NCBI RefSeq assembly: GCF_002934065.1
Contig: NZ_CP018049.1
Span: 1,796,501 to 1,860,500, forward strand
DNA: 64,000 nucleotides
From: Pseudomonas orientalis
Lineage (GTDB): Bacteria > Pseudomonadota > Gammaproteobacteria > Pseudomonadales > Pseudomonadaceae
Direction of reading: 5' to 3'
The position numbers and the translations under genes were made by a program. Of the stretch, positions 8,253 through 16,951 are shown piece after piece. Every line of letters starts with the position of its first letter. Position 1 is the first letter of the stretch. The notes under the pieces were generated by a model. That model was given only the letters and a program-made list of their open reading frames with translations, was not told the DNA's origin and ran no database searches.

Positions 8253-9256
8253 TGTCGCCGTCACTGTGTTCCATAGTTGTGCCGATGTATAACGTTGAAA
8301 ACTATATTCTACGGTGTTTAAAAAGTTTAAGTGCGCAGACGTTTTCAAACGTGGAAATTATTATTGTGGATGATGGCTCCACGGATGGGTCTGTTGCTGT
8401 TTGTAAAGAATATTTCCAAGGCGCAGACAATGTCAAAATCTTAAACCAGCAAAATAGCGGACAAGGCGTTGCGCGAAATTTGGGTATGAGTGCGGCGTCT
8501 GGAGAGTATTTGCTTTTTGTCGATGCGGATGATTGGATTGACCCAGATCTGTGTTCCGACTTGATTAAGCGCATGAACGATGAGCAGCTTGATTTTATAA
8601 ACTACGGCTTAGACTTCGTTGATCAGAACGAGCGAGTGGTGCATAAAATTGACAGCTTTCGATTTACACATCTTGTGGGGGAGGAGATTTTCAAAGCCGC
8701 GATGATGGACGACGCCGTCCTCTCAAGTCCTGTGAATAAGTTGTACCGACGATCGTTTATCAATGAACATCGAATCAATTTTCCTCCGGTACGCGCTTGT
8801 GAAGATATGTATTTTTCAAGAGCTATCTCGTTTTTTTCCAGCAGAACTGCGTTTGTGCCAAAAGTTTATTATCACGCGTTGGTACGAGATGGCAGCACAA
8901 GCCGTTCAATCGGTGAGGCATTCTTTACATCACTCATGCAAACGCTTGAGCTTGAGAGGCAGTTCCTGGCATATAATGGTGCTTGGGAAAAATATAGCAC
9001 GCTGTATTTCGCCCATTCAGCCAAGCAGATAGCTCATGCGACAGTACTGGCAGCTTTTCGTATGCCAGCCTATTCGAACTATTCACGCACCCTTCAGGCA
9101 CTGCGTGGGTCGTCAATTATGAAAAATGCTAATCGTGCGGATGTGCGCGGGTTGCTCGGGTTAAAACATAGGGTCGTTCTCACATTGAGCGGCTCACCGT
9201 TGATTTTACGCGCGGTAGCCAAAGGTATAGGCTTATGCGGATATTCCCCTTATTAA
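8249..9256 (+). CDS. Family 2 glycosyltransferase
   Basis: A 335-residue GT2 enzyme. The start is taken as the ATG at 8249, which overlaps the polymerase stop (ATGA) and follows GGGAGGAAG; an in-frame TTG at 8237 is less likely. SIVVPMYNVENYILRCLKSL and IIIVDDGSTDGS mark the donor site, and LFVDADDWID supplies the DxD metal motif. This is the architecture of many O-antigen and exopolysaccharide transferases. There are no clear membrane segments. The C-terminal half holds an EDMYFSRA acidic motif common in this subgroup. The sugar and linkage are unknown. Confidence 0.87.
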   Translation: MMSPSLCSIVVPMYNVENYILRCLKSLSAQTFSNVEIIIVDDGSTDGSVAVCKEYFQGADNVKILNQQNSGQGVARNLGMSAASGEYLLFVDADDWIDPDLCSDLIKRMNDEQLDFINYGLDFVDQNERVVHKIDSFRFTHLVGEEIFKAAMMDDAVLSSPVNKLYRRSFINEHRINFPPVRACEDMYFSRAISFFSSRTAFVPKVYYHALVRDGSTSRSIGEAFFTSLMQTLELERQFLAYNGAWEKYSTLYFAHSAKQIAHATVLAAFRMPAYSNYSRTLQALRGSSIMKNANRADVRGLLGLKHRVVLTLSGSPLILRAVAKGIGLCGYSPY

Positions 9257-9269
9257 AAAGGTTTCCAGT

Positions 9270-9857
9270 GTGCTAAAAGTTTACGGTTTTTGGGGCTTTA
9301 TTAAACTGATAATTGATGTCATCTATACACGATTATTTTATCCCGTTGCGAGGATCGTGCGCAGACCCTTTTATATTCGTGGCCGACGCTATGTCAAGCT
9401 GGGTAAGAATTTTACAACCGGTGTAGGGTGCAGAATTGACGCATTTCCTTCCACGCCTGGGTACTGTCTCGAGATCGGTGAAGATGTACAGATCAATGAC
9501 TATGTTCATATTGGTAGTGCGCTATCAATCAAGATTGGCAATCGAGTTTTGATCGCAAGTAAAGTCTTTATCAGTGATCACAATCATGGCGTTTACAAGG
9601 GGAGTGGCAAACACTCGTCGCCTTTTGAAAATCCGGCAACTCGTGAAATTGTTTCTGCCCCTATTATTATTGAGGACGATGTCTGGTTGGGCGAATTTGT
9701 CTGCGTGTTACCTGGAGTGACTATTGGTAAGGGCAGTATTGTCGGCGCCATGTCAGTCGTAACGCGCAGCATTCCACCTATGAGCATTGCAGTGGGTTCG
9801 CCCGCGAAAGTTATAAAAGTATATGATGTAGAAAGTTCAGCTTGGGTGAATGTGTGA
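9270..9857 (+). CDS. Left-handed beta-helix acyltransferase (probable O-acetyltransferase)
   Basis: A 195-residue hexapeptide-repeat protein of the WcaF/maltose acetyltransferase-like group, starting at a GTG. After an N-terminal extension of about 60 residues, repeats such as IGEDVQINDYVHIG, IKIGNRVLIAS and VTIGKGSIVGAMSVV form the beta-helix. The loop ISDHNHGVY carries the probable catalytic His. The C-terminus (SIAVGSPAKVIKVYD) is typical. Placed between two glycosyltransferases, it probably O-acetylates a sugar of the O-unit. The acyl group and acceptor are not readable. Its stop overlaps the next start as TGATG. Confidence 0.85.
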   Translation: MLKVYGFWGFIKLIIDVIYTRLFYPVARIVRRPFYIRGRRYVKLGKNFTTGVGCRIDAFPSTPGYCLEIGEDVQINDYVHIGSALSIKIGNRVLIASKVFISDHNHGVYKGSGKHSSPFENPATREIVSAPIIIEDDVWLGEFVCVLPGVTIGKGSIVGAMSVVTRSIPPMSIAVGSPAKVIKVYDVESSAWVNV

Positions 9858-10777
9858 TGGGAATGAGTGACGCGTCAACAGGTAATGCGCGAGTTGCAGT
9901 TTTATTGGCCGCCTACAATGGGACTCAATGGCTGCAAGAGCAAGTCGACTCAATTTTAAATCAGCAGGGCGTTGATGTTACTCTTTTCGTCAGTATTGAT
10001 GTGTCTTCTGATGGGACTGAACAGTGGTTTGAGGAGTTGAGTCATCGCGACGCCAGAGTCCGTGTATTGCCGTTAGGCTTGAAGTTTGGCGGGGCAGCCA
10101 AGAATTTTTTTAGATTAATTCGTGATGTCGATTTCAGAAATTTCGATTACGTTTCGTTTGCTGATCAAGATGATATCTGGATTGCCGACAAACTGGTTAC
10201 TGCTCATCAGATACTCTCAACGTCCGACTGTTTGGCATACTCGTGCAATGTTACCGCTTTTTGGCCTGATGGCCGTCAAGCACTTCTTGATAAATCACAA
10301 AAGCAACGCAAATATGATTTTATTTTTGAAGCCGCTGGGCCTGGTTGTGGCTACGTTTTCAGTGTGCCTCAGGCACTTCGCTTCAAGCAGTTTCTGCAAG
10401 AAAATTGGGCGCAGGCAAATGAGGTTTCATTGCACGACTGGCTCATCTATGCGTGGTACCGTTCAAATAATATTGCCTGGTTTATTGATTCTTCCTCAAA
10501 AATTTTGTACCGCCAGCATAGTCACAATCAAGTCGGTGCTAATTTAGGCTTTAAGCCATTACTCGCTCGCTTGGCGTTGATGCGTTCTGGTTGGTACAGA
10601 AATGAAATTTCTAAAATTTCAGGTTTATTATCTGAGCATCTTCCTCGGTTACCCGATGTCATGATCCAAAGGGGAACGGTACCTCTGTCATTTTTGATAA
10701 AAAATATCCATAGTACTCGCCGTCGATTTAGAGACCGTATGTTTTTGGCGATTGTTATTGTCTTGGGTATTTACTAG
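9857..10777 (+). CDS. Family 2 glycosyltransferase, rhamnosyltransferase-like
   Basis: A 306-residue GT2. I use the ATG at 9857 (TGATG overlap with the acyltransferase stop) rather than the in-frame TTG at 9842. VAVLLAAYNGTQWLQEQVDS, VSIDVSSDGT and FADQDDIWI follow the pattern seen in rhamnosyltransferase-like O-antigen enzymes; the DQDDIW motif is the metal site. It would transfer one residue to the growing O-unit on the cytoplasmic side. Specificity for rhamnose or a related L-sugar is suggested by family resemblance only. Confidence 0.83.
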   Translation: MGMSDASTGNARVAVLLAAYNGTQWLQEQVDSILNQQGVDVTLFVSIDVSSDGTEQWFEELSHRDARVRVLPLGLKFGGAAKNFFRLIRDVDFRNFDYVSFADQDDIWIADKLVTAHQILSTSDCLAYSCNVTAFWPDGRQALLDKSQKQRKYDFIFEAAGPGCGYVFSVPQALRFKQFLQENWAQANEVSLHDWLIYAWYRSNNIAWFIDSSSKILYRQHSHNQVGANLGFKPLLARLALMRSGWYRNEISKISGLLSEHLPRLPDVMIQRGTVPLSFLIKNIHSTRRRFRDRMFLAIVIVLGIY

Positions 10778-10793
10778 TGCGGGGCTTAGGACG

Positions 10794-11756
10794 ATGACTA
10801 AAGTATTTGTGACTGGTGCTTCTGGATTTCTGGGAGCGGCGCTAATAGAACGCCTGGCTGCTCAGGGGTTTTCATGTACTGCAGCCTTGCGTCGGTCGGT
10901 CGCGAGTTTGCCACCAGCTGTCCAGACCGTAAAGTTCGACTCGCTTGATGATGCCTTCGATTGGTCGCATGCAGTGGCGGGTCAGGAAGTGGTCGTGCAC
11001 TGTGCAGCGCGCGTTCACGTCATGAACGATACGTCTGCTGATCCGCTTGTTGAGTTCCGCAAAGTAAATGTCTTAGGGACGTTACATTTAGCTGCTCAGG
11101 CTGCAGCTGCCGGCATCAGGCGGTTTATTTTTATCAGTTCTATCAAGGTAAATGGCGAATCTACTCAGAAGGGAGCGCCATTCAAAGCGGATGACGTGCC
11201 TTCGCCTCGTGACCCTTATGGTGTCTCGAAAATGGAAGCCGAAAAAGGGCTGCTGGCGTTAGCTGCAGAGACCGGAATGGACGTCGTAATTATTCGACCG
11301 GTGTTAGTCTATGGGCCAGGGGTCAAGGCCAACTTCCAAAGTATGATGCGATGGATGGATAAAGGCGTACCGTTGCCATTTGCGGCCATCAATAACCGCA
11401 GGAGTTTAGTGGCCCTTGATAACTTGGTGGATTTGATCATCACATGTATCAGCCATCCGAGTGCATCTAACCAGATATTTTTGGTAAGCGATGGCGATGA
11501 TTTGTCAACAGCTGGCCTACTTACGAGAATGGCTCAAGCGTTAAACAAACGTGCGCGTCTCTTCCCTGTTCCTGACTATCTGTTACGGGGGGCGGCAACG
11601 CTACTGGGAAAAAGTAGCATTTCTCAACGGTTGTTAGGATCCCTGCAGGTTGATATTTCTAAAACCAAGAAGTTATTGCATTGGGAACCGCCTCTATCAG
11701 TTGATGCGGCTTTGAAAGCAACGGCGGTTCACTACAAGGAACTTAAAAAGTCATGA
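10794..11756 (+). CDS. wbpV: NAD-dependent epimerase/dehydratase, WbpV-like
   Basis: A 320-residue extended SDR. The ATG at 10794 directly precedes MTKVFVTGASGFLGAALIER; an in-frame TTG upstream would add an unrelated tail. FISSIKVNGE and DPYGVSKMEAEK hold the Ser and Tyr-x3-Lys catalytic residues. In P. aeruginosa serotype O6 the order wbpV-wbpL-wbpM is found, where WbpV reduces the WbpM product UDP-4-keto-6-deoxy-GlcNAc to UDP-D-QuiNAc. The same order here supports that role. A UDP-sugar 4-epimerase cannot be excluded. The stop overlaps the wbpL start (ATGA). Confidence 0.8.
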   Translation: MTKVFVTGASGFLGAALIERLAAQGFSCTAALRRSVASLPPAVQTVKFDSLDDAFDWSHAVAGQEVVVHCAARVHVMNDTSADPLVEFRKVNVLGTLHLAAQAAAAGIRRFIFISSIKVNGESTQKGAPFKADDVPSPRDPYGVSKMEAEKGLLALAAETGMDVVIIRPVLVYGPGVKANFQSMMRWMDKGVPLPFAAINNRRSLVALDNLVDLIITCISHPSASNQIFLVSDGDDLSTAGLLTRMAQALNKRARLFPVPDYLLRGAATLLGKSSISQRLLGSLQVDISKTKKLLHWEPPLSVDAALKATAVHYKELKKS

Positions 11757-12772
11757 CGTACGGTTATTGGGCTATCATCGTTTTTTTAGTGTCTCTTAGC
11801 CTTACTTGGGCATTGCGCCGTTACGCCTTGTCTCGCAATATTATTGATATTCCAAACGTGAGGAGTTCACACTCGGTCCCGACGCCTCGCGGAGGCGGAG
11901 TCGCAATTGTGCTGACGTTCTTGCTGTCTCTCGGGGTATTAGGATATACCCAGATTTTGCCTTTGTCCGTTACACTCGGCCTTGCGGGCGCGGGTGCGTT
12001 AATTGCTATCGTCGGTTTCATGGACGATCACGGCCATATCGCAGCACGTTGGCGGTTACTTGGGCATTTTTCAGCTGCGGTTTGGGCTCTTTTCTGGCTA
12101 GGTGGGCTACCGAGGCTTCACGTTGTGGGTGTCGATATTGATTTTGGTTGGATCGGACATATACTTGCTGCATTTTACTTAGTATGGATGCTCAACTTAT
12201 ATAATTTTATGGACGGAATAGACGGTATCGCCAGCGTTCAGGCAATCTGCGCGTGCTTAGGGGCGTGTCTGATTTATTGGTTGATGGGAGTCGACTACTT
12301 GATATGGGTTCCATTTATTCTTGCGATGGCTGTCGCTGGTTTTCTATTTTGGAATTTTCCTCCTGCTCGTATTTTTATGGGGGACGCTGGCAGCGGCTTT
12401 CTGGGCATAGTGCTCGGGATTATTTCTATTCAAGCCGCATGGACGTCATCTCAGTTACTTTGGGCCTGGTTAATTCTGTTGGGTGTTTTTATCGTTGACG
12501 CGACATACACGTTGTTTCGACGACTGCTGCGCGGTGACAAGGTTTACGAAGCACATCGCAGTCATGCCTATCAGTACGCTTCAAGGTCGGTGGGGACGCA
12601 TCGTCCGGTGACGCTTGCCGTCGGAGCAATCTGCCTATTCTGGTTGTTACCTTGGGCACTGGCGGTCACGTTGCTTCAGTTGGACGGATTCACGTGTCTG
12701 TTATTGGCTTATGTCCCATTGATTGCGCTGGCTATCAAGTTTCATGCTGGGGAGCTTGAGAAAGTCGTTTGA
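11753..12772 (+). CDS. wbpL: O-antigen initiating HexNAc-1-phosphate transferase WbpL
   Basis: A 339-residue membrane enzyme of the WecA/MraY family with about ten membrane segments. GFMDDHGHI (around residue 85) holds the Mg-binding Asp pair, NFMDGIDGIA the second conserved Asp cluster, and HRSHAYQ near residue 270 the basic cytosolic loop. It transfers a HexNAc-1-phosphate, in P. aeruginosa QuiNAc- or FucNAc-type sugars, to undecaprenyl phosphate and starts each O-unit. It is translationally coupled to wbpV. SSHSVPTPRGGG near the N-terminus is also family-typical. Confidence 0.92.
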   Translation: MTYGYWAIIVFLVSLSLTWALRRYALSRNIIDIPNVRSSHSVPTPRGGGVAIVLTFLLSLGVLGYTQILPLSVTLGLAGAGALIAIVGFMDDHGHIAARWRLLGHFSAAVWALFWLGGLPRLHVVGVDIDFGWIGHILAAFYLVWMLNLYNFMDGIDGIASVQAICACLGACLIYWLMGVDYLIWVPFILAMAVAGFLFWNFPPARIFMGDAGSGFLGIVLGIISIQAAWTSSQLLWAWLILLGVFIVDATYTLFRRLLRGDKVYEAHRSHAYQYASRSVGTHRPVTLAVGAICLFWLLPWALAVTLLQLDGFTCLLLAYVPLIALAIKFHAGELEKVV

Positions 12773-12872
12773 TTTTTTTTTTCGCGATTTTTCAGACGAA
12801 GCTGTCTGGTAAACGTAGAATGTACGCTGGCGCGCGTTGGTAGCAGGAGCAATCTTAGTGGACGAAGGGGTT

Positions 12873-14867
12873 ATGGAACGGTTAAGAGCGGTACTTGTAG
12901 GGCTTCCACGCCGCAAGAAACGGCTTATTCAGGTGTCCACTGACGTAGTGGTGGTATGGGCGGCGCTTTGGATGGCATTTGTCGTAAGGCTAGGTTTGGA
13001 CGAGTGGGTCAATCCACTGCGAGATCATCTCTGGTTGTTTGTCGCTGCGCCAGTAGTCGCCATTCCCTTGTTCATCCGTTTTGGGATGTACAGGGCTGTG
13101 ATGCGCTACTTCGGAAATGATGCGCTTATTGCGATTATAAAGGCGGTCAGTCTTTCATCCCTCATTCTGGGTGTATTGGTGTACTGGTACAGTAATCACC
13201 AGAATGTCGTCCCCCGCTCCATTATCTTCAATTATTGGTGGCTCAGCCTGATTATGGTGGGCGGCCTGCGTTTGGCGATGCGTCAATTTTTTCTTGGCGA
13301 TTGGTTCGCTGCGGCTCAGCATGTACCTTTTACAAGTCGTGAGAACGGTCTGCCGAGAGTAGCTATCTATGGAGCAGGTGCTGCGGGTAACCAATTGGTT
13401 GCTGCGTTGAGAATGGGACGGGTCATGCGTCCCGTCGCATTCATAGACGATGATCCGAGTATTTCTGATCGAGTTATTTCTGGGCTACAGGTTTATAAGC
13501 CCAAGCACATTCAACGCATGATTGACGTGACCGGCGCCGATGAAATCCTCTTGGCCATTCCTTCTTCGAACCGTGGTCGTCGTCGTGAAATCCTCGGTTT
13601 TCTAGAGGGGTTTTCACTCCATGTGCGCAGCGTTCCGGGATTCATGGACTTGGCCAGTGGACGGGTCAAGGTTGATGACATTCAGGAGGTTGACATTGCA
13701 GACCTCCTTGGGCGGGATACGGTACCCGCGCAGGAAGATCTGCTGGAACACTGTATCAAAGGGCAGACTGTTCTGGTGACGGGTGCGGGGGGATCAATCG
13801 GCTCCGAGCTTTGCCGGCAGATTCTGGCATTGCGTCCGACTACTTTGCTGCTGTTTGAGCACAGTGAGTTCAATCTTTACAGCATCCTTTCGGAGCTTGA
13901 GCAGCGAGTTGTACGCGAGTCGTTGTCGGTTAAGTTATTGCCAATGCTAGGCTCCGTGCGCGATCAGTCCAAGTTGATGGACGTGATGAACACCTGGCGT
14001 GTCGACACTGTTTATCATGCGGCCGCTTACAAGCATGTACCCATGGTTGAGCACAACATTGCCGAAGGCGTATTGAACAATGTTATCGGTACGCTGAACA
14101 CTGCGCAGGCTGCACTTCAGGCAGGTGTGTCTAACTTCGTATTGATTTCCACCGATAAAGCCGTTCGCCCGACCAATGTCATGGGCAGTACCAAGCGTCT
14201 CGCTGAGTTAACGCTCCAAGCATTGAGCCGTGAATTAGCGCCTGTATTATTCGGTGATAAATCGAACGTTTCGCGAGTGAATAAAACTCGCTTCACGATG
14301 GTGCGTTTCGGCAATGTGCTGGGTTCGTCCGGCTCAGTGATTCCGCTGTTCCATAAGCAGATCAAATCGGGCGGGCCGCTCACGGTGACGCATCCGAAGA
14401 TCACTCGGTACTTCATGACTATCCCGGAAGCTGCACAACTGGTTATTCAAGCCGGATCCATGGGGCTTGGCGGCGATGTATTCGTGCTGGATATGGGAGA
14501 GCCGGTCAAAATAGTCGAGCTTGCTGAGAAGATGGTGCATCTCTCAGGCTTGAGTGTTCGTTCAGACAAAAATCCCCACGGCGATATTGCCATCGAATTC
14601 TCCGGCCTGCGTCCCGGCGAGAAGCTTTACGAAGAGTTGCTAATTGGCGACAACGTCGTTGCCACCCAGCACCCGATGATTATGAGTGCCAACGAAGATT
14701 ATCTATCCTGGGAAATACTCAAGGGCAAACTCTCTGAGTTGCTTGCGGCGGTGGATGAGGATGACTACACCCGTGTCCGTCAGCTGCTGCGCGACACGGT
14801 CAGCGGCTATGCGCCCGATGGCGAAATCGTCGATTGGATCTATCAGCAACGTCGGCTGGAACCGTGA
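12873..14867 (+). CDS. wbpM: UDP-GlcNAc C4,C6-dehydratase WbpM
   Basis: A 664-residue inner-membrane enzyme making UDP-2-acetamido-2,6-dideoxy-D-xylo-4-hexulose, the precursor of D-QuiNAc or D-FucNAc. The ATG at 12873 gives MERLRAVLVGLPRRKKR, which lines up with known WbpM, and GAAGGGG stands upstream; an in-frame TTG at 12837 is rejected. There are four N-terminal membrane segments, a first Rossmann region (IYGAGAAGNQLV) and the catalytic SDR domain starting VLVTGAGGSIGSELC. TNVMGSTKRLAE carries the Met-x3-Lys that replaces Tyr-x3-Lys. It is the last O-antigen gene before a terminator hairpin. Confidence 0.95.
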   Translation: MERLRAVLVGLPRRKKRLIQVSTDVVVVWAALWMAFVVRLGLDEWVNPLRDHLWLFVAAPVVAIPLFIRFGMYRAVMRYFGNDALIAIIKAVSLSSLILGVLVYWYSNHQNVVPRSIIFNYWWLSLIMVGGLRLAMRQFFLGDWFAAAQHVPFTSRENGLPRVAIYGAGAAGNQLVAALRMGRVMRPVAFIDDDPSISDRVISGLQVYKPKHIQRMIDVTGADEILLAIPSSNRGRRREILGFLEGFSLHVRSVPGFMDLASGRVKVDDIQEVDIADLLGRDTVPAQEDLLEHCIKGQTVLVTGAGGSIGSELCRQILALRPTTLLLFEHSEFNLYSILSELEQRVVRESLSVKLLPMLGSVRDQSKLMDVMNTWRVDTVYHAAAYKHVPMVEHNIAEGVLNNVIGTLNTAQAALQAGVSNFVLISTDKAVRPTNVMGSTKRLAELTLQALSRELAPVLFGDKSNVSRVNKTRFTMVRFGNVLGSSGSVIPLFHKQIKSGGPLTVTHPKITRYFMTIPEAAQLVIQAGSMGLGGDVFVLDMGEPVKIVELAEKMVHLSGLSVRSDKNPHGDIAIEFSGLRPGEKLYEELLIGDNVVATQHPMIMSANEDYLSWEILKGKLSELLAAVDEDDYTRVRQLLRDTVSGYAPDGEIVDWIYQQRRLEP

Positions 14868-14921
14868 GTTAACACCCTGTTACTCAACCGCTTTTGACAC
14901 CCTCCAACCATCGCCTAAGTT

Positions 14922-14956
14922 AGAAAAGCAGCTTCGGAAAAGCTGCTTTTCTCTTA
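14922..14956 (+). terminator. Rho-independent terminator after wbpM
   Basis: A perfect 13-base-pair stem: AGAAAAGCAGCTT (14922-14934) and AAGCTGCTTTTCT (14940-14952), with a CGGAA loop and a T-rich 3' side. It closes the O-antigen operon, 55 bases after the wbpM stop. Confidence 0.85.
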
Positions 14957-14978
14957 CCGATGTCATGGAGCGTTACCA

Positions 14979-15311
14979 ATGCAAAACCTCTACACTTCCT
15001 CCCTTATCTTCGCTTTCCTCACCAGCTTATCCGTCGCCACCACCGCTGCCCCTTTTATCAAGCCGGAAGCTCCAACTCCTATCTCCGCCCAAATGACCAA
15101 GACCGAGCAATCCACCAAGGTCAACCTCAACGCCGCCGACGCCGAAGTCTTGCGCCGTGACCTCTTCGGTATCGGCGCCTCCAAGGCGAAAGCGATCATC
15201 GCTTTTCGCGAAAGCAATGGTCCCTTCACCTCGGTGGATGAGTTGTTGGAAGTAAAAGGCATCGGCAAGGCCTTGCTGGAGAAAAATCGCGACAGGCTGG
15301 TTATCAACTAA
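14979..15311 (+). CDS. comEA: ComEA-type helix-hairpin-helix DNA-binding protein
   Basis: A 110-residue exported protein with an N-terminal signal segment (LIFAFLTSLSVATTAA) followed by a helix-hairpin-helix domain: KVNLNAADAEVLRR, then IGASKAKAIIAFRE and LLEVKGIGKALLE. ComEA proteins bind incoming DNA in the periplasm during transformation. Single-domain versions next to wbpM are common in pseudomonads that are not known to be competent. Its own terminator follows. The family call is secure; a role in DNA uptake is not shown. Confidence 0.88.
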   Translation: MQNLYTSSLIFAFLTSLSVATTAAPFIKPEAPTPISAQMTKTEQSTKVNLNAADAEVLRRDLFGIGASKAKAIIAFRESNGPFTSVDELLEVKGIGKALLEKNRDRLVIN

Positions 15312-15320
15312 AAGGCGAGC

Positions 15321-15359
15321 TCGAGAGGCCGATCATTGATCGGCCTTTCTCGATTTTTT
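15321..15359 (+). terminator. Terminator after comEA
   Basis: The stem CGAGAGGCCGATCA is matched by TGATCGGCCTTTCTCG with one bulge, followed by ATTTTTTA. It lies just past the comEA stop. Confidence 0.85.
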
Positions 15360-15408
15360 ACTGCGCTTTAGCAACCTTGGCATGAAAAGTGGTTACCTCA
15401 AGATGAAA

Positions 15409-15423
15409 GATTGTTCAACAATC
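15409..15423. promoter_or_regulatory. Candidate operator of the adjacent GntR regulator
   Basis: GATTGTTCAACAATC is a perfect palindrome with 7-base arms around one central base. It contains TTGT(N3)ACAA, the kind of site bound by FCD-type GntR regulators. It ends 12 bases before the GntR start codon, so binding would block translation initiation or transcription of the regulator itself. The assignment is by position and symmetry. Confidence 0.5.
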
Positions 15424-15435
15424 CTGAGGTGTTGA

Positions 15436-16080
15436 ATGAAGCTCAATTTGTCCTTAGCCGACCAGATCGCTCTGGAGCTACGCGCCGATATCATCGGCGG
15501 GCGGCTGTTACCGGGTATGCCGTTGATCGAGGCCGACTTGGTCAAAGCCTACAACGCATCGCGCAATACGATTCGTGAGGCCTTGCATCGTTTGGGGCAG
15601 GAGGGGCTGACGCGGTATGTACGTAACAAGGGTGTGATGGTTCGCCGTATGGAGCGTGAGGAAGTGCGGGATCTGTTTGTGGTCCGCCGCACGCTGGAAC
15701 TGCAGGCCGTTGCCCAAAGCGGCCGTGTGACTAACGACCAATCCGAGCGCATGCAAAACGCAATCGACGCCACCACCTTTGCACGGGAGCGTGAGGACTG
15801 GCGCGCCGTGGCTACGCATAGCCTGTTGTTTCACCAACAGATTGTCGGGCTGATGCACAGCCCATTGTTCGATGAGTTTTTCGCCCAAATCATCGCCCAA
15901 CTACGCTTGGTGTTCTGTGCCGCTCCTGATGAGCAACGCTTCCAAACGCCCTGGCTGGAACGGGATCGTGAGATTTACACGTTGTTAGCCGGCGACAACA
16001 AACCTGCCGCCAGCGAGGCAATGAGCCTGTACCTGGACGAATCCGAACGTCTTTCCCTGGCCCTGTTTGATCACCCCTGA
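15436..16080 (+). CDS. GntR-family transcriptional regulator (FCD domain)
   Basis: A 214-residue regulator. The N-terminal winged helix-turn-helix (about 10-70) contains ASRNTIREALHRLGQEGL, the standard GntR recognition region, and the C-terminal all-helical FCD domain (about 75-205) contains the metal/ligand-type histidines around HSLLFHQQIVGL. It precedes and overlaps a DUF1989 gene and stands near an ethanolamine-type permease, so it probably senses a nitrogenous metabolite of that pathway. A palindrome just upstream suggests self-regulation. Confidence 0.9.
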   Translation: MKLNLSLADQIALELRADIIGGRLLPGMPLIEADLVKAYNASRNTIREALHRLGQEGLTRYVRNKGVMVRRMEREEVRDLFVVRRTLELQAVAQSGRVTNDQSERMQNAIDATTFAREREDWRAVATHSLLFHQQIVGLMHSPLFDEFFAQIIAQLRLVFCAAPDEQRFQTPWLERDREIYTLLAGDNKPAASEAMSLYLDESERLSLALFDHP

Positions 16081-16094
16081 TGGAGGATTACCCC

Positions 16095-16943
16095 ATGTAC
16101 AAAGACTATCCGGCCGCCTATCAAGTCAGCAAAGGCTCGGCATTACAGGTGGATACGGCGTTCTACGAACGTATCCGGGATCGCCAGGACCGGCGCACTC
16201 TGATCGAACAATTCGAGGTACCGATCCGCACGGGCAGGGCATGGAAGGTGCCGGCCGGGCATGTATTCCGTGTGACTACTCCGGTGGGGCCGCAGGTCGG
16301 CGACTTCAACGTGTGGAACGCCCATGATCCGCGCGAGCGCCTGTGGGCAGCTCGCACCCGGCAACTTCAAGGTGCCCATGTCAGCACCCACGACCGCTTG
16401 TGGTCCAACCTTCCATTCCTGAGGCCGTTGGTCACCATTACCGATGACAGCCTGGCAGGCCACGGTATCGATGAGCATGGCGGACGTCTGCACGATTTGC
16501 TTGGCACGCGCTGCGATCCGTATGTGAACCGCATGCTTACCGGTGAGGATTTTCATCATCATTGCCACTCAAACCTGACCCGTGCCGTATTGCCCCACGG
16601 TCTGACGGAGTTCGATGTGCACGACGTGTTGAATATTTTCCAGTGCACCGGGCTCAATCACGATGACATGTACTTTATGAAAGCCTGTCCGGCACAGAAG
16701 GGCGATTACCTGGAGTTTTTCGCCGAGATTGATTTGCTGTGCGCGCTGTCGACGTGCCCGGGTGGGGATTTGTCGCTGCCAATGTGGGGGCCGGATGCGC
16801 AGGATCCGTTGGCGGTGTGTCGTCCGTTGGGCGTCGAGATCTACCAATTGGAGGAGGGGTTGCTTACAGGCTGGAGCCAGCCCGAGCGTGCTGCCTATAA
16901 AGGGCAGCACGGGTTGCAGATTGCCAAGGCGGCTTGGGAGTAA
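16095..16943 (+). CDS. DUF1989 / urea carboxylase-associated family protein
   Basis: A 282-residue cytoplasmic protein. I choose the ATG at 16095 because GGAGG lies 8 bases upstream; the ATG at 16080 overlapping the GntR stop is an alternative. The family is marked here by RVTTPVGPQVGDFNVWN, the acidic and His-rich DFHHHCHSNL region and the Cys-containing MKACPAQKGDYLEFFAEIDL. DUF1989 proteins often stand beside urea carboxylase or amine catabolism genes; their reaction is not firmly established. The pairing with a GntR regulator and an ethanolamine-type permease suggests a role in amine or amide nitrogen use. Confidence 0.85.
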   Translation: MYKDYPAAYQVSKGSALQVDTAFYERIRDRQDRRTLIEQFEVPIRTGRAWKVPAGHVFRVTTPVGPQVGDFNVWNAHDPRERLWAARTRQLQGAHVSTHDRLWSNLPFLRPLVTITDDSLAGHGIDEHGGRLHDLLGTRCDPYVNRMLTGEDFHHHCHSNLTRAVLPHGLTEFDVHDVLNIFQCTGLNHDDMYFMKACPAQKGDYLEFFAEIDLLCALSTCPGGDLSLPMWGPDAQDPLAVCRPLGVEIYQLEEGLLTGWSQPERAAYKGQHGLQIAKAAWE

Positions 16944-16951
16944 CCCAAGGC

